DNA from: Calendula officinalis
Lineage: Eukaryota > Streptophyta > Magnoliopsida > Asterales > Asteraceae
Assembly (NCBI GenBank): GCA_963853835.1
Contig: OY970829.1
Coordinates: 34,188,020-34,252,019, forward strand
Reading direction: 5' to 3'
Length of the DNA: 64,000 nt
Under the pieces are notes generated by a model that was given only the letters and a program-made list of their open reading frames with translations, was not told the DNA's origin and made no database searches. Positions 10,977 to 23,158 of this stretch are shown piece by piece; position 1 is the stretch's first letter, and the number at the start of each line of letters is the position of its first letter. A program made the position numbers and the translations under genes.

Positions 10977-11095
10977 GGGGTGCAACACGAGGACTTCCCA
11001 GGGGGTCACCCATCCTAGTACTACTCTCGCCCAAGCACGCTTAACTGCGGAGTCCTGATGGGATCCGGTGCATTAGTGCTGGTATGATCGCACCC
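10977..11095 (-). rRNA. 5S ribosomal RNA, copy 32
   Basis: A42G; duplicate of copy 26. Confidence 0.95.
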
Positions 11096-11328
11096 GAAAT
11101 ATGACCCGCTCTTTATTATCTTACACACCAACAGTGTTGCATGCTAGGAAGGCTAAACATGTGCTAAGGGCCCAAACGGCCCAACCGTGCGCCACCCGCC
11201 GTCTCCTAGCCCCGGCAGGCCCACGTCCCCACGCCCTCCCCCGCACGCCCGTCCCATTGTTCACGCACCACCCACGGTCGCAACCGTGACCACCCCGGGA
11301 CGTAGGGGAAAAAAACGAAACAAAAAGA

Positions 11329-11447
11329 GGGGTGCAACACGAGGACTTCCCAGGGGGTCACCCATCCTAGTACTACTCTCGCCCAAGCACGCTTAACTGC
11401 GGAGTTCTGTTGGGATCCGGTGCATTAGTGCTGGTATGATGGCACCC
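11329..11447 (-). rRNA. 5S ribosomal RNA, copy 33
   Basis: U38A, G7C. The left part of its spacer is of the copy-27 type (GGGCCC before AAACGG) while the rest and the gene are of the copy-23 type: a recombinant unit. Confidence 0.95.
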
Positions 11448-11679
11448 GAAATATGTCCCGCTCTTTATTATCTTATACACCAACAGCGTTGCATGCTAGG
11501 AAGGCTAAACATGTGCTAAGGAGCCAAACGGCCCAACCGTGCGCCACCCGCCGTCTCCTAGCCCCGGCAGGCCCACGTTCCCACGCCCTCCCCCGCACGC
11601 CCGTCCCTTGTTCACGCACCACCCACGGTCGCACCCGTGACCACCCCGGGACGCAGGGGAAAAAAACGAAACAAAAAGA

Positions 11680-11757
11680 GGGGTGCAACACGACGACTTC
11701 CCAGGGGGTCACCCATCTGATGGGATCCGGTGCATTAGTGCTGGTATGATCGGACCC
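11680..11757 (-). pseudogene. 5S rRNA pseudogene, 78-nt class, copy 34
   Basis: Same deletion; G5C. Spacer hairpin has one mismatch (GCACCCGTG). Confidence 0.92.
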
Positions 11758-11989
11758 GAAATATGTCCCGCTCTTTATTATCTTATACACCAACAGTGTT
11801 GCATGCTAGGAAGGCTAAACATGTGCTAAGGAGCCAAACGGCCCAACCGTGCGCCACCCGCCGTCTCCTAGCCCCGGCAGGCCCACGTTCCCACGCCCTC
11901 CCCCGCACGCCCGTCCCCTTGTTCACGCACCACCCACGGTCGCAACCGTGACCACACCGGGACGCAGGGGAAAAAACGAAACAAAAAGA

Positions 11990-12109
11990 GGGGTGCAACA
12001 CGAGGACTTCCAAGGGGGTTACCCATCCTAGTACTACTCTCGTCCAAGCACGCTTAACTGCGGAGTTCTGATGGGGATCCGATGCATTAGTGCTGGTATG
12101 ATCGGACCC
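11990..12109 (-). rRNA. 5S ribosomal RNA, copy 35 (120 nt)
   Basis: G97U, G89A, G66A, extra C near 34-36, C28U, G5C. Confidence 0.91.
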
Positions 12110-12341
12110 GAAATATGTCCCGCTCTTTATTATCTTATACACCAACAGTGTTGCATGCTAGGAAGGCTAAACATGTGCTAAGGAGCCAAACGGCCCAACC
12201 GTGCGCCACCCGCCGTCTCCTAGCCCCGGCAGGCCCACGTCCCCACGCCCTCCCCCGCACGCCCGTCCCCTTGTTCACGCACCACCCACGGTCGCAACCG
12301 TGACCACCCCGGGACGCAGGGGAAAAAACGAAATAAAAAGA

Positions 12342-12460
12342 GGGGTGCAACACGAGGACTTCCCAGGAGGTCACCCATCCTAGTACTACTCTCGCCCAAG
12401 CACGCTTAACTGCGGAGTTCTGATGGGATCCGGTGCATTAGTGCTGGTATGATCGCACAA
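12342..12460 (-). rRNA. 5S ribosomal RNA, copy 36
   Basis: C93U, G2U, G1U. Opens the ordered series seen again at copies 68-72, 91-95, 95-99 and 143-147. Confidence 0.94.
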
Positions 12461-12693
12461 GAAATATGTCCCGCTCTTTATTATCTTATACACCAACAGT
12501 GTTGCATGCTAGGAAGGCTAAACATGTGCTAAGGAGCCAAACGGCCCAACCGTGCGCCACCCGCCGTCTCCTAGCCCCGGCAGGCCCACGTCCCCACGCC
12601 CTCCCCCGCACGCCCGTCCCCTTGTTCACGCACCACCCACGGTCGCAACCGTGACCACCCCGGGACGCAGGGGAAAAAAACGAAACAAAAAGA

Positions 12694-12812
12694 GGCGTGC
12701 AACACGAGGACTTCCCAGGGGGTAACCCATCCTAGTACTACTCTCGCCCAAGCACGCTTAACTGCGGAGTTCTGATGGGATCCGGTGCATTAGTGCTGGT
12801 ATGATCGGACCC
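12694..12812 (-). rRNA. 5S ribosomal RNA, copy 37
   Basis: C117G, G89U (C box), G5C. Confidence 0.94.
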
Positions 12813-13044
12813 GAAATATGTCCCGCTCTTTATTATCTTATACACCAACAGTGTTGCATGCTAGGAAGGCTAAACATGTGCTAAGGAGCCAAACGGCCCA
12901 ACCGTGCGCCACCCGCCGTCTCCTAGCTCGGCAGGCCCACGTCCCCACGCCCTCCCCCGCACGCCCGTCCCCTTGTTCACGCACCACCCACGGTCGCAAC
13001 CGTGACCACCCCGGGACGCAGGGGAAAAAAACGAAACAAAAAGA

Positions 13045-13163
13045 GGGGTGCAACACGAGGACTTCCCAGGGGGTCACCCATCCTAGTACTACTCTCGCCC
13101 AAGCACGCTTAACTGCGGAGTTCTGATGGGATCCGGTGCATTAGTGCTGGTATGATCGCACCA
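13045..13163 (-). rRNA. 5S ribosomal RNA, copy 38
   Basis: G1U only. Confidence 0.95.
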
Positions 13164-13395
13164 GAAATATGTCCCGCTCTTTATTATCTTATACACCAAC
13201 AGTGTTGCATGCTAGGAAGGCTAAACATGTGCTAAGGAGCCAAACGGCCCAACCGTGCGCCACCCGCCGTCTCCTAGCCCCGGCAGGCCCACGTTCCCAC
13301 GCCCTCCCCCGCACGCCCGTCCCTTGTTCACGCACCACCCACGGTCGCAACCGTGACCACCCCGGGACGCAGGGGAAAAAAACGAAACAAAAAGA

Positions 13396-13473
13396 GGGGT
13401 GCAACACGACGACTTCCCAGGGGGTCACCCATCTGATGGGATCCGGTGCATTAGTGCTGGTATGATCGGACCC
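13396..13473 (-). pseudogene. 5S rRNA pseudogene, 78-nt class, copy 39
   Basis: Same deletion; G5C. Neighbour on the left is G1U type rather than G7C. Confidence 0.92.
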
Positions 13474-13705
13474 GAAATATGTCCCGCTCTTTATTATCTT
13501 ATACACCAACAGTGTTGCATGCTAGGAAGGCTAAACATGTGCTAAGGAGCCAAACGGCCCAACCGTGCGCCACCCGGCGTCTCCTAGCCCCGGCAGGCCC
13601 ACGTCCCCACGCCCTCCCCCGCACGCCTGTCCCCTTGTTCACGCACCACCCACGGTCGCAACCGTGACCACCCCGGGACGCAGGGGAAAAAACGAAATAA
13701 GAAGA

Positions 13706-13824
13706 GGGGTGCAACACGAGGACTTCCCAGGAGGTCACCCATCCTAGTACTACTCTCGCCCAAGCACGCTTAACTGCGGAGTTCTGATGGGATCCGGTGC
13801 ATTAGTGCTGGTATGATCGCACCC
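13706..13824 (-). rRNA. 5S ribosomal RNA, copy 40
   Basis: C93U; first T5 terminator interrupted by C. Confidence 0.95.
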
Positions 13825-14056
13825 GAAATATATCCCGCTCTTTATTATCTTATACACCAACAGTGTTAAATGCTAGGAAGGCTAAACATGTGCTAAGGAG
13901 CCAAACGGCCCAACCGTGCGCCACCCGCCGTCTCCGAGCCCCGGCAGGCCCACGTTCCCACGCCCTCCCCCGCACACCCGTCCACTTGTTCACGCACCAC
14001 CCACGGTCGCAACCGTGACCACCCCGGGACGCAGGGGAAAAAACGAAACAAAAAGA

Positions 14057-14175
14057 GGGGTGCAACACGAGGACTTCCAAGGGGGTCACCCATCCTAGTA
14101 CTACTCTCGCCCAAGCACGCTTAACTGCGGAGTTCTGATGGGATCCGGTGCATTAGTGCTGGTATGATCGCACCG
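14057..14175 (-). rRNA. 5S ribosomal RNA, copy 41
   Basis: G97U, G1C. Begins a run parallel to copies 17-24 (shift about 8.25 kb). Confidence 0.95.
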
Positions 14176-14407
14176 GAAATATGTCCCGCTCTTTATTATC
14201 TTATACACCAACAGTGTTGCATGCTAGGAAGGCTAAACATGTGCTAAGGAGCCAAACGGCCCAACCGTGCGCCACCCGCCGTCTCCGAGCCCCGGCAGGC
14301 CCACGTTCCCACGCCCTCCCCCGCACACCCGTCCCCTTGTTCACGCACCACCCACGGTCGCAACCGTGACCACCCCGGGACGCAGGGGAAAAAACGAAAC
14401 AAAAAGA

Positions 14408-14526
14408 GGGGTGCAACACGAGGACTTCCCAGGGGGTCACCCATCCTAGTACTACTCTCGCCCAAGCACGCTTAACTGCGGAGTTCTGATGGGATCCGGT
14501 GCATTAGTGCTGGTATGATCGCACCC
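14408..14526 (-). rRNA. 5S ribosomal RNA, copy 42
   Basis: Exact consensus; one base missing between the RNA start and the promoter. Confidence 0.95.
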
Positions 14527-14758
14527 AAATATGTCCCGCTCTTTATTATATTATACACCAACAGTGTTGCATGCTAGGAAGGCTAAACATGTGCTAAGGG
14601 CCCAAACGGCCCAACCGTGCGCCACCCCCCGTCTCCTAGCCCCGGCAGGCCCACGTCGCTACGCCCTCCCCCGCACGCTCGTCCCTTTGTTCACGCACCA
14701 CCCACGGTCGCAACCGTGACCACCCCGGGACGCAGGGAAAAAAAGCGAAACAAAAAGA

Positions 14759-14877
14759 GGGGTGCAACACGAGGACTTCCAAGGGGGTCACCCATCCTAG
14801 TACTACTCTCGTCCAAGCACGCTTAACTGCGGAGTTCTGATGGGATCCGATGCATTAGTGCTGGTATGATCGCACCC
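14759..14877 (-). rRNA. 5S ribosomal RNA, copy 43
   Basis: G97U, G66A, C28U. Confidence 0.94.
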
Positions 14878-15095
14878 GAAATATGTCCCGCTCTTTATTA
14901 TCTTATACACCAACAGTGTTGCATGCTAGGAAGGCTAAACATGTGCTAAGGAGCCAAACGGCCCAACCGTGCGCCACCCGCCGTCTCCTAGCCCCGGCAG
15001 GCTCATGTTCCCACGCCCGTCTCCTTGTTCACGCACCACCCACGATCGCAACCGTGACCACCCCGGGACGCAGGGGAAAAAACGAAACAAAAAGA

Positions 15096-15208
15096 GGGGT
15101 GCAACACGAGGACTTCCCAGGGGGTCACCCATCCTAGTACTACTCTCGCCCAAGCACGCTTAACTGCGGAGTTCTGATGGGATCCGGTGCATTAGTATGA
15201 TCGCACCG
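15096..15208 (-). rRNA. 5S ribosomal RNA, copy 44 (113 nt, 6-nt deletion)
   Basis: Six bases around RNA 13-18 are missing (ACCAGC), plus G1C. This removes part of loop A/helix II; probably non-functional although all internal promoter boxes remain. Confidence 0.9.
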
Positions 15209-15442
15209 GAAATATGTCCCGCTCTTTATTATCTTATACACCAACAGTGTTGCATGCTAGGAAGGCTAAACATGTGCTAAGGAGCCAAACGGCCCAACCG
15301 TGCGCCACCCGCCGTCTCCGAGCCCCGGCAGGCCCACGTTCCCAGGCCCTCCCCCGCACACCCGTCCCCTTGTTCACGCACCACCCACGGTCACAACCGT
15401 GACTACCCCGGGACGCAGGGGGAAAAAAACGAAACAAAAAGA

Positions 15443-15561
15443 GGGGTGCAACACGAGGACTTCCCAGGGGGTCACCCATCCTAGTACTACTCTCGCGCAA
15501 GCACGCTTAACTGCGGAGTTCTGATGGGATCCGGTGCATTAGTGCTGGTATGATCGCACAC
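15443..15561 (-). rRNA. 5S ribosomal RNA, copy 45
   Basis: G65C, G2U. Confidence 0.94.
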
Positions 15562-15792
15562 AAAATATGTCCCGCTCTTTATTATCTTATACACCAACAG
15601 TGTTGCATGCTAGAAGGCTAAACATGTGCTAAGGAGCCAACGGCCCAACCGTGCGCCACCCGCCGTCTCCTAGCCCCGGCAGGCCCACGTCCCCACGCCC
15701 TCCCCCGCACACCCGTCCCCTTGTTCACGCACCACCCACGGTCGCAACCGTGACCACCCCGGGACGCAGGGGAAAAAAACGAAACAAAAAGA

Positions 15793-15911
15793 GGGGTGCA
15801 ACACGAGGACTTCCAAGGGGGTCACCCATCCTAGTACTACTCTCGCCCAAGCACGCTTAACTGCGGAGTTCTGATGGGATCCGGTGCATTAGTGCTGGTA
15901 TGATCGGACCC
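15793..15911 (-). rRNA. 5S ribosomal RNA, copy 46
   Basis: G97U, G5C. Confidence 0.95.
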
Positions 15912-16144
15912 GAAATATGTCCCGCTCTTTATTATCTTATACACCAACAGTGTTGCATGCTAGGAAGGCTAAACATGTGCTAAGGAGCCAAACGGCCCAA
16001 CCGTGCGCCACCCGCCGTCTCCTAGCCCCGGCAGGCCCACGTCCCCACGCCCTCCCCCGCACGCCCGTCCCATTGTTGACGCACCACCCACGGTCGCAAC
16101 CGTGACCACCCCGGGACGTAGGGGAAAAAAACGAAACAAAAAGA

Positions 16145-16263
16145 GGGGTGCAACACGAGGACTTCCCAGGGGGTCACCCATCCTAGTACTACTCTCGCCC
16201 AAGCACGCTTAACTGCGGAGTTCTGATGGGATCCGGTGCATTAGTGCTGGTATGATGGCACCC
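16145..16263 (-). rRNA. 5S ribosomal RNA, copy 47
   Basis: G7C. Confidence 0.95.
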
Positions 16264-16495
16264 GAAATATGTCCCGCTCTTTATTATCTTATACACCAAC
16301 AGTGTTACATGCTAGGAAGGCTAAACATGTGCTAAGGAGCCAAACGGCCCAACCGTGCGCCACCCGCCGTCTCCTAGCCCCGGCAGGCCCACGTTCCCAC
16401 GCCCTCCCCCGCACGCCCGTCCCTTGTTCACGCACCACCCACGGTCGCAACCGTGACCACCCCGGGACGCAGGGGAAAAAAATGAAACAAAAAGA

Positions 16496-16573
16496 GGGGT
16501 GCAACACGACGACTTCCCAGGGGGTCACCCATCTGATGGGATCCGGTGCATTAGTGCTGGTATGATCGCACCC
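16496..16573 (-). pseudogene. 5S rRNA pseudogene, 78-nt class, copy 48
   Basis: Same deletion and C105G; no G5C change. Confidence 0.92.
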
Positions 16574-16792
16574 GAAATATGTCCCGCTCTTTATTATATT
16601 ATACACCAACAGTGTTGCATGCTAGGAAGACTAAACATGTGCTAAGGAGCAAAACGACCCAACCGTCTCCTAGCCCCGGCAGGCCCATGTCCTCACGCCC
16701 TCCCCTGCACGCCCGTCCCCTTGTTCACGCACCAGCCACGGTCGCAACCGTGACCACCCCGGGATGCAGCGGAAAAAAACGAAACAAAAAGA

Positions 16793-16911
16793 GGGGTGCA
16801 AAACGAGGACTTCCCAGGGGGTCACCCATCCTAGTACTACTCTCGCCCAAGCACGCTTAACTGCGGAGTTCTGATGGGATCCGGTGCATTAGTGCTGGTA
16901 TGATCGCACCC
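16793..16911 (-). rRNA. 5S ribosomal RNA, copy 49
   Basis: G110U; unit of 297 bp (deleted neighbour gene plus short spacer). Matches copy 127, 36.26 kb away. Confidence 0.95.
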
Positions 16912-17142
16912 GAAATATGTCCCGCTCTTTATTATCTTATACACCAACAGTGTTGCATGCTAGGAAGGCTAAACATGTGCTAAGGGGCCAAACGGCCTAA
17001 CCGTGCACCACCCGCCGTCTCCTAGCCCCGGCAGGCCCACGTCCCCACGCCCTCCCCCGCACGCTCGTCCCCTTGTCACGCACCACCCACGGTCGCAACC
17101 GTGACCACTTCGGGACGCAGGGAAAAAAACGAAACAAAAAGA

Positions 17143-17261
17143 GGGGTGCAACACGAGGACTTCCCAGGGGGTCACCCATCCTAGTACTACTCTCGCCCAA
17201 GCACGCTTAACTGCGGAGTTCTAATGGGATCCGGTGCATTAGTGCTGGTATGATCGCACCC
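17143..17261 (-). rRNA. 5S ribosomal RNA, copy 50
   Basis: C39U. Confidence 0.95.
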
Positions 17262-17481
17262 GAAATATGTCCCGCTCTTTATTATCTTATACACCAACAG
17301 TGTTGAATGCTAGGAAGGCTAAACATGTGCTAAGGAGCAAAACGACCCAACCGTCTCCTAGCCCCGGCAGGCCCACGTCCTCACGCCCTCCCCCGCACGC
17401 CCGTCCCCTTGTTCACGCACCACTCACGGTCGCAACCGTGACCACCCCGGGACGCAGGGGGAAAAAAACGAAACAAAAAGA

Positions 17482-17600
17482 GGGGTGCAAAACGTGGACT
17501 TCCCAGGGGGTCACCCATCCTAGTACTACTCTCGCCCAAGCACGCTTAACTGAGGAGTTCTGATGGGATCCGGTGCATTAGTGCTGGTATGATCGCACCC
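17482..17600 (-). rRNA. 5S ribosomal RNA, copy 51
   Basis: G110U, U106A, G48U; identical set in copy 53. Confidence 0.94.
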
Positions 17601-17833
17601 AAAATATGTCCGGCTCTTTTTTATCTTATACACCAACAGTGTTGCATGCTAGGAAGGCTAAACATGTGCTAAGGGCCCAAACGGCCCAACCGTGCGCCAC
17701 CCGCCGTCTCCTAGCCCCGAAAGGCCCACGTCCCCACGCCGTCCCCCGCACGCTCGTCCCCTTGTTCACGCACCACCCACGGTCGCAACGGTGACCACCC
17801 CGGGACGCAGGGGAAAAAAACGAAACAAAAAGA

Positions 17834-17952
17834 GAGGTGCAACACGAGGACTTCGCAGGGGGTCACCCATCCTAGTACTACTCTCGCCCAAGCACGCTTA
17901 ACTGCGGAGTTCTGATGGGATCCGGTGCATTAGTGCTGGTATGATCGCACCC
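17834..17952 (-). rRNA. 5S ribosomal RNA, copy 52
   Basis: C118U, G98C; identical set in copy 54. Confidence 0.94.
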
Positions 17953-18172
17953 GAAATATGTCCCGCTCTTTATTATCTTATACACCAACAGTGTTGAATG
18001 CTAGGAAGGCTAAACATGTGCTAAGGAGCAAAACGACCCAACCGTCTCCTAGCCCCGGCAGGCCCACGTCCTCACGCCCTCCCCCGCACGCCCGTCCCCT
18101 TGTTCACGCACCACTCACGGTCGCAACCGTGACCACCCCGGGACGCAGGGGGAAAAAAACGAAACAAAAAGA

Positions 18173-18291
18173 GGGGTGCAAAACGTGGACTTCCCAGGGG
18201 GTCACCCATCCTAGTACTACTCTCGCCCAAGCACGCTTAACTGAGGAGTTCTGATGGGATCCGGTGCATTAGTGCTGGTATGATCGCACCC
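18173..18291 (-). rRNA. 5S ribosomal RNA, copy 53
   Basis: G110U, U106A, G48U. Copies 51-52 and 53-54 are a two-unit (about 691 bp) tandem duplication. Confidence 0.94.
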
Positions 18292-18525
18292 AAAATATGT
18301 CCTGCTCTTTTTTTATCTTATACACCAACAGTGTTGCATGCTAGGAAGGCTAAACATGTGCTAAGGGGCCAAACGGCCCAACCGTGCGCCACCCGCCGTC
18401 TCCTAGCCCCGAAAGGCCCACGTCCCCACGCCGTCCCCCGCACGCTCGTCCCCTTGTTCACGCACCACCCACGGTCGCAACTGTGACCACCCCGGGACGC
18501 AGGGGAAAAAAACGAAACAAAAAGA

Positions 18526-18644
18526 GAGGTGCAACACGAGGACTTCGCAGGGGGTCACCCATCCTAGTACTACTCTCGCCCAAGCACGCTTAACTGCGGA
18601 GTTCTGATGGGATCCGGTGCATTAGTGCTGGTATGATCGCACCC
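18526..18644 (-). rRNA. 5S ribosomal RNA, copy 54
   Basis: C118U, G98C. Confidence 0.94.
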
Positions 18645-18878
18645 GAAATATGTCCCGCTCTTTATTGTCTTATACACCAACCGTGTTGCATGCTAGGATG
18701 GCTAAACATGTGCTAAGGAGCCAAACGACCCAACCGTGCGCCACCCGCCGTCTCCTAGCCCCGGCAGGCCCACGTTCCCACGCCCTCCCCCGCACGCCCG
18801 TCCCCTTGTTCACGCACCACCCACGGTCGCAACCGTGACCACCCCGGGACGCAGGGGAAAAAAAACGAAACAAAAAGA

Positions 18879-18997
18879 GGGGTGCAACACGAGGACTTCC
18901 CAGGGGGTCACCCATCCTAGTACTACTCTCGCCCAAGCACGCTTAACTGCGGAGTTCTGATGGGATCCGGTGCATTAGTGCTGGTATGATCGCACCC
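18879..18997 (-). rRNA. 5S ribosomal RNA, copy 55
   Basis: Exact consensus; parallel of copy 12 at +14820 bp. Confidence 0.96.
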
Positions 18998-19229
18998 GAA
19001 ATATGTCCCGCTCTTTATTATCTTATACACCAACAGTGTTGCATGCTAGGAAGGCTAAACATGTGCTAAGGAGACAAACGGCCCAACCGTGCGCCACCCC
19101 CCGTCTCCTAGCCCCGGCAGGCCCACGTCCCCACGCCCTCCCCCGCACGCTCGTCCCATTGTTCACGCACCACCCACGGTCGCAACCGTGACCACTTCGG
19201 GACGCAGGGAAAAAAACGAAACAAAAAGA

Positions 19230-19347
19230 GGGGTGCAACACGAGGACTTCCCTGGGGTCACCCATCCTAGTACTACTCTCGCCCAAGCACGCTTAACTGC
19301 GGAGTTCTGATGGGATCCGATGCCTTAGTGCTGGTATGATCGCACCG
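19230..19347 (-). rRNA. 5S ribosomal RNA, copy 56 (118 nt)
   Basis: One base lost in RNA 91-96 with a neighbouring change, C28U, U24G, G1C; parallel of copy 13. Confidence 0.92.
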
Positions 19348-19578
19348 ACATATGTCCCGCTCTTTATTATCTTATACACCAACAGTGTTGCATGCTAGGA
19401 AGGCTAAACATGTGCTAAGGGGCCAAACGGCCCAACCGTGCGCCACCCCCCGTCTCCTAGCCCCAGCAGGCCCACGTCGCCACGCCCTCCCCCGCACGCT
19501 CGTCCCCTTGTTCACGCACCACCCACGGTCGCAAGCGTGACCACTTCGGGACGCAGGGAAAAAAACGAAACAAAAAGA

Positions 19579-19697
19579 GGGGTGCAACACGAGGACTTCC
19601 CAGGGGGTCACCCATCCTAGTAGTACTCTCGCCCAAGCACGCTTAACTGCTGAGTTCTGATGGGATCCGATGCAATAGTGCTGGTATGATCGCACCC
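19579..19697 (-). rRNA. 5S ribosomal RNA, copy 57
   Basis: G75C, C47A, C28U, A23U, as copy 14. Confidence 0.93.
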
Positions 19698-19929
19698 GAA
19701 ATATGTCCCGCTCTTTATTATCTTATACACCAACAGTGTTGCATGCTAGAAAGGCTAAACATGTGCTAAGGAGCCAAACGGCCCAACCGTGCGCCACCCC
19801 CCGTCTCCTAGCCCCGACAGGCCAACGTCCCCACGCCCTCCCCCGCACGCTCGTCCCCTTGTTCACGCACCACCCACGGTCGCAACCGTGACCACTTCGG
19901 GACGCAGGGAAAAAAACGAAACAAAAAGA

Positions 19930-20048
19930 TGGGTGCAACACGAGGACTTACCAGGGGGTCACCCATCCTAGTACTACTCTCGCCCAAGCACGCTTAACTG
20001 CGGAGTTCTGATGGGATCCGGTGAATTAGTGCTGTTATGATCGCACCC
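19930..20048 (-). rRNA. 5S ribosomal RNA, copy 58
   Basis: C119A, G99U, G25U, C14A; parallel of copy 15. Confidence 0.93.
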
Positions 20049-20281
20049 GAAACATGTCCCGCTCTTTATTATCTTATACACCAACAGTGTTGCATGCTTG
20101 GAAGGCTAAACATGTGCTAAGGGGCCAAACGGCCCAACCGTGCGCCACCCCCCGTCTCCTAGCCCCGGCAGGCCCACGTCGCCACGCCCTCCCCCGCACG
20201 CTCGTCCCCTTGTTCACGCACCACCCACGGTCGCAACCGTGACCACTTCGGGACGCAGGGAAAAAAAACGAAACAAAAAGA

Positions 20282-20400
20282 GGGGTGCAACACGAGGACT
20301 TCCAAGGGGGTCACCCATCCTAGTACTACTCTCGTCCAAGCACGCTTAGCTGCGGAGTTCTGATGGGATCCGATGCATTAGTGCTGGTATGATCGCACCC
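20282..20400 (-). rRNA. 5S ribosomal RNA, copy 59
   Basis: G97U, G66A, U52C, C28U; parallel of copy 16. Confidence 0.93.
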
Positions 20401-20618
20401 GAAATATGTCCCGCTCTTTATTATCTTATACACCAACAGTGTTGCATGCTAGGAAGGCTAAACATGTGCTAAGGAGCCAAACGGCCCAACCGTGCGCCAC
20501 CCGCCGTCTCCTAGCCCCGGCAGGCCCACGTTCCCACGCACGTCTCCTTGTTCACGCACCACCCACGGTCGCAACCGTGACCACCCCGGGACGCAGGGGA
20601 AAAAACGAAACAAAAAGA

Positions 20619-20737
20619 GGGGTGCCACACGAGGACTTCCAAGGGGGTCACCCATCCTAGTACTACTCTCGCCCAAGCACGCTTAACTGCGGAGTTCTGA
20701 TGGGATCCGGTGCATTAGTGCTGGTATGATCGCACCG
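20619..20737 (-). rRNA. 5S ribosomal RNA, copy 60
   Basis: U112G, G97U, G1C; parallel of copy 17. Confidence 0.93.
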
Positions 20738-20969
20738 GAAATATGTCCCGCTCTTTATTATCTTATACACCAACAGTGTTGCATGCTAGGAAGGCTAAAC
20801 ATGTGCTAAGGAGCCAAACGGCCCAACCGTGCGCCACCCGCCGTCTCCGAGCCCCGGCAGGCCCACGTTCCCACGCCCTCCCCCGCACACCCGTCCCCTT
20901 GTTCACGCACCACCCACGGTCGCAACCGTGACCACCCCGGGACGCAGGGGAAAAAACGAAACAAAAAGA

Positions 20970-21088
20970 GGGGTGCAACACGAGGACTTCCCAGGGGGTC
21001 ACCCATCCTAGTACTACTCTCGCCCAAGCACGCTTAACTGCGGAGTTCTGATGGGATCCGGTGCATTAGTGCTGGTATGATCGCACCC
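20970..21088 (-). rRNA. 5S ribosomal RNA, copy 61
   Basis: Exact consensus; parallel of copy 18. Confidence 0.96.
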
Positions 21089-21321
21089 GAAATATGTCCC
21101 GCTCTTTATTATATTATACACCAACAGTGTTGCATGCTAGGAAGGCTAAACATGTGCTAAGGGGCCAAACGGCCCAACCGTGCGCCACCCCCCGTCTCCT
21201 AGCCCCGGCAGGCCCACGTCGCCACGCCCTCCCCCGCACGCTCGTCCCCTTGTTCACGCACCACCCACGGTCGCAACCGTGACCACCCCGGGACGCAGGG
21301 GAAAAAAACGAAACAAAAAGA

Positions 21322-21440
21322 GGGGTGCAACACGAGGACTTCCAAGGGGGTCACCCATCCTAGTACTACTCTCGCCCAAGCACGCTTAACTGCGGAGTTC
21401 TGATGGGATCCGGTGCATTAGTGCTGGTATGATCGGACCC
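21322..21440 (-). rRNA. 5S ribosomal RNA, copy 62
   Basis: G97U, G5C. Confidence 0.95.
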
Positions 21441-21673
21441 GAAATATGTCCCGCTCTTTATTATCTTATACACCAACAGTGTTGCATGCTAGGAAGGCTA
21501 AACATGTGCTAAGGAGCCAAACGGCCCAACCGTGCGCCACCCGCCGTCTCCTAGCCCCGGCAGGCCCACGTCCCCACGCCCTCCCCCGCACGCCCGTCCC
21601 ATTGTTCACGCACCACCCACGGTCGCAACCGTGACCACCCCGGGACGTAGGGGAAAAAAACGAAACAAAAAGA

Positions 21674-21792
21674 GGGGTGCAACACGAGGACTTCCCAGGG
21701 GGTCACCCATCCTAGTACTACTCTCGCCCAAGCACGCTTAACTGCGGAGTTCTGATGGGATCCGGTGCATTAGTGCTGGTATGATGGCACCC
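21674..21792 (-). rRNA. 5S ribosomal RNA, copy 63
   Basis: G7C. Confidence 0.95.
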
Positions 21793-22024
21793 GAAATATG
21801 TCCCGCTCTTTATTATCTTATACACCAACAGTGTTGCATGCTAGGAAGGCTAAACATGTGCTAAGGAGCCAAACGGCCCAACCGTGCGCCACCCGCCGTC
21901 TCTTAGCCCCGGCAGGCCCACGTTCCCACGCCCTCCCCCGCACGCCCGTCCCTTGTTCACGCACCACCCACGGTCGCAACCGTGACCACCCCGGGACGCA
22001 GGGGAAAAAAACGAAACAAAAAGA

Positions 22025-22102
22025 GGGGTGCAACACGACGACTTCCCAGGGGGTCACCCATCTGATGGGATCCGGTGCATTAGTGCTGGTATGATCGGAC
22101 CC
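22025..22102 (-). pseudogene. 5S rRNA pseudogene, 78-nt class, copy 64
   Basis: Same deletion; G5C. Confidence 0.92.
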
Positions 22103-22334
22103 GAAATATGTCCCGCTCTTTATTATCTTATACACCAACAGTGTTGCATGCTAGGAAGGCTAAACATGTGCTAAGGAGCCAAACGGCCCAACCGTGCGCC
22201 ACCCGCCGTCTCCTAGCCCCGGCAGGCCCACGTCCCCACGCCCTCCCCCGCACGCCCGTCCCCTTGTTCACGCACCACCCACGGTCGCAACCGTGACCAC
22301 ACCGGGGCGCAGGGGAAAAAACGAAACAAAAAGA

Positions 22335-22453
22335 GGGGTGCAACACGAGGACTTCCCAGGGGGTCACCCATCCTAGTACTACTCTCGTCCAAGCACGCTT
22401 AACTGCGGAGTTCTGATGGGATCCGGTGCATTAGTGCTGGTATGATCGCACCC
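22335..22453 (-). rRNA. 5S ribosomal RNA, copy 65
   Basis: G66A. Confidence 0.95.
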
Positions 22454-22686
22454 GAAATATGACCCGCTCTTTATTATCTTATACACCAACAGTGTTGCAT
22501 GCTACGAAGGCTAAACATGTGCTAAGGAGCCAAACGGCCCAACCGTGCGCCACCCGCCGTCTCCTAGCCCCGGCAGGCCCACGTCCCCACGCCCTCCCCC
22601 GCACGCCCGTCCCCTTGTTCACGCACCGCCCACGGTCGTAACCATGACCACCCCGGGACGCAGGGGAAAAAAACGAAACAAAAAGA

Positions 22687-22805
22687 GGGGTGCAACACGA
22701 GGACTTCCCAGGGGGTCACCCATCCTAGTACTACTCTCGCCCAAGCACGCTTAACTGCGGAGTCCTGATGGGATCCGGTGCATTAGTGCTGGTATGATCG
22801 CACCC
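22687..22805 (-). rRNA. 5S ribosomal RNA, copy 66
   Basis: A42G. Confidence 0.95.
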
Positions 22806-23039
22806 GAAATATGACCCGCTCTTTATTATCTTACACACCAACAGTGTTGCATGCTAGGAAGGCTAAACATGTGCTAAGGGCCCAAACGGCCCAACCGTGC
22901 GCCACCCGCCGTCTCCTAGCCCCGGCAGGCCCACGTCCCCACGCCCTCCCCCGCACGCTCGTCCCCTTGTTCACGCACCACCCACGGTCGCAACCTCTAC
23001 CACCCCGGGACGCATGGGAAAAAAAACGAAACAAAAAGA

Positions 23040-23158
23040 GGGGTGCAACACGAGGACTTCCCAGGGGGTCAACCATCCTAGTACTACTCTCGCTCTAGCA
23101 CGCTTAACTGCGGAGTTCTGATGGGATCCGGTGCATTAGTGCTGGTATGATCGCACCC
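23040..23158 (-). rRNA. 5S ribosomal RNA, copy 67
   Basis: G87U, G65A, U63A; broken spacer hairpin, as copy 27. Confidence 0.93.
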
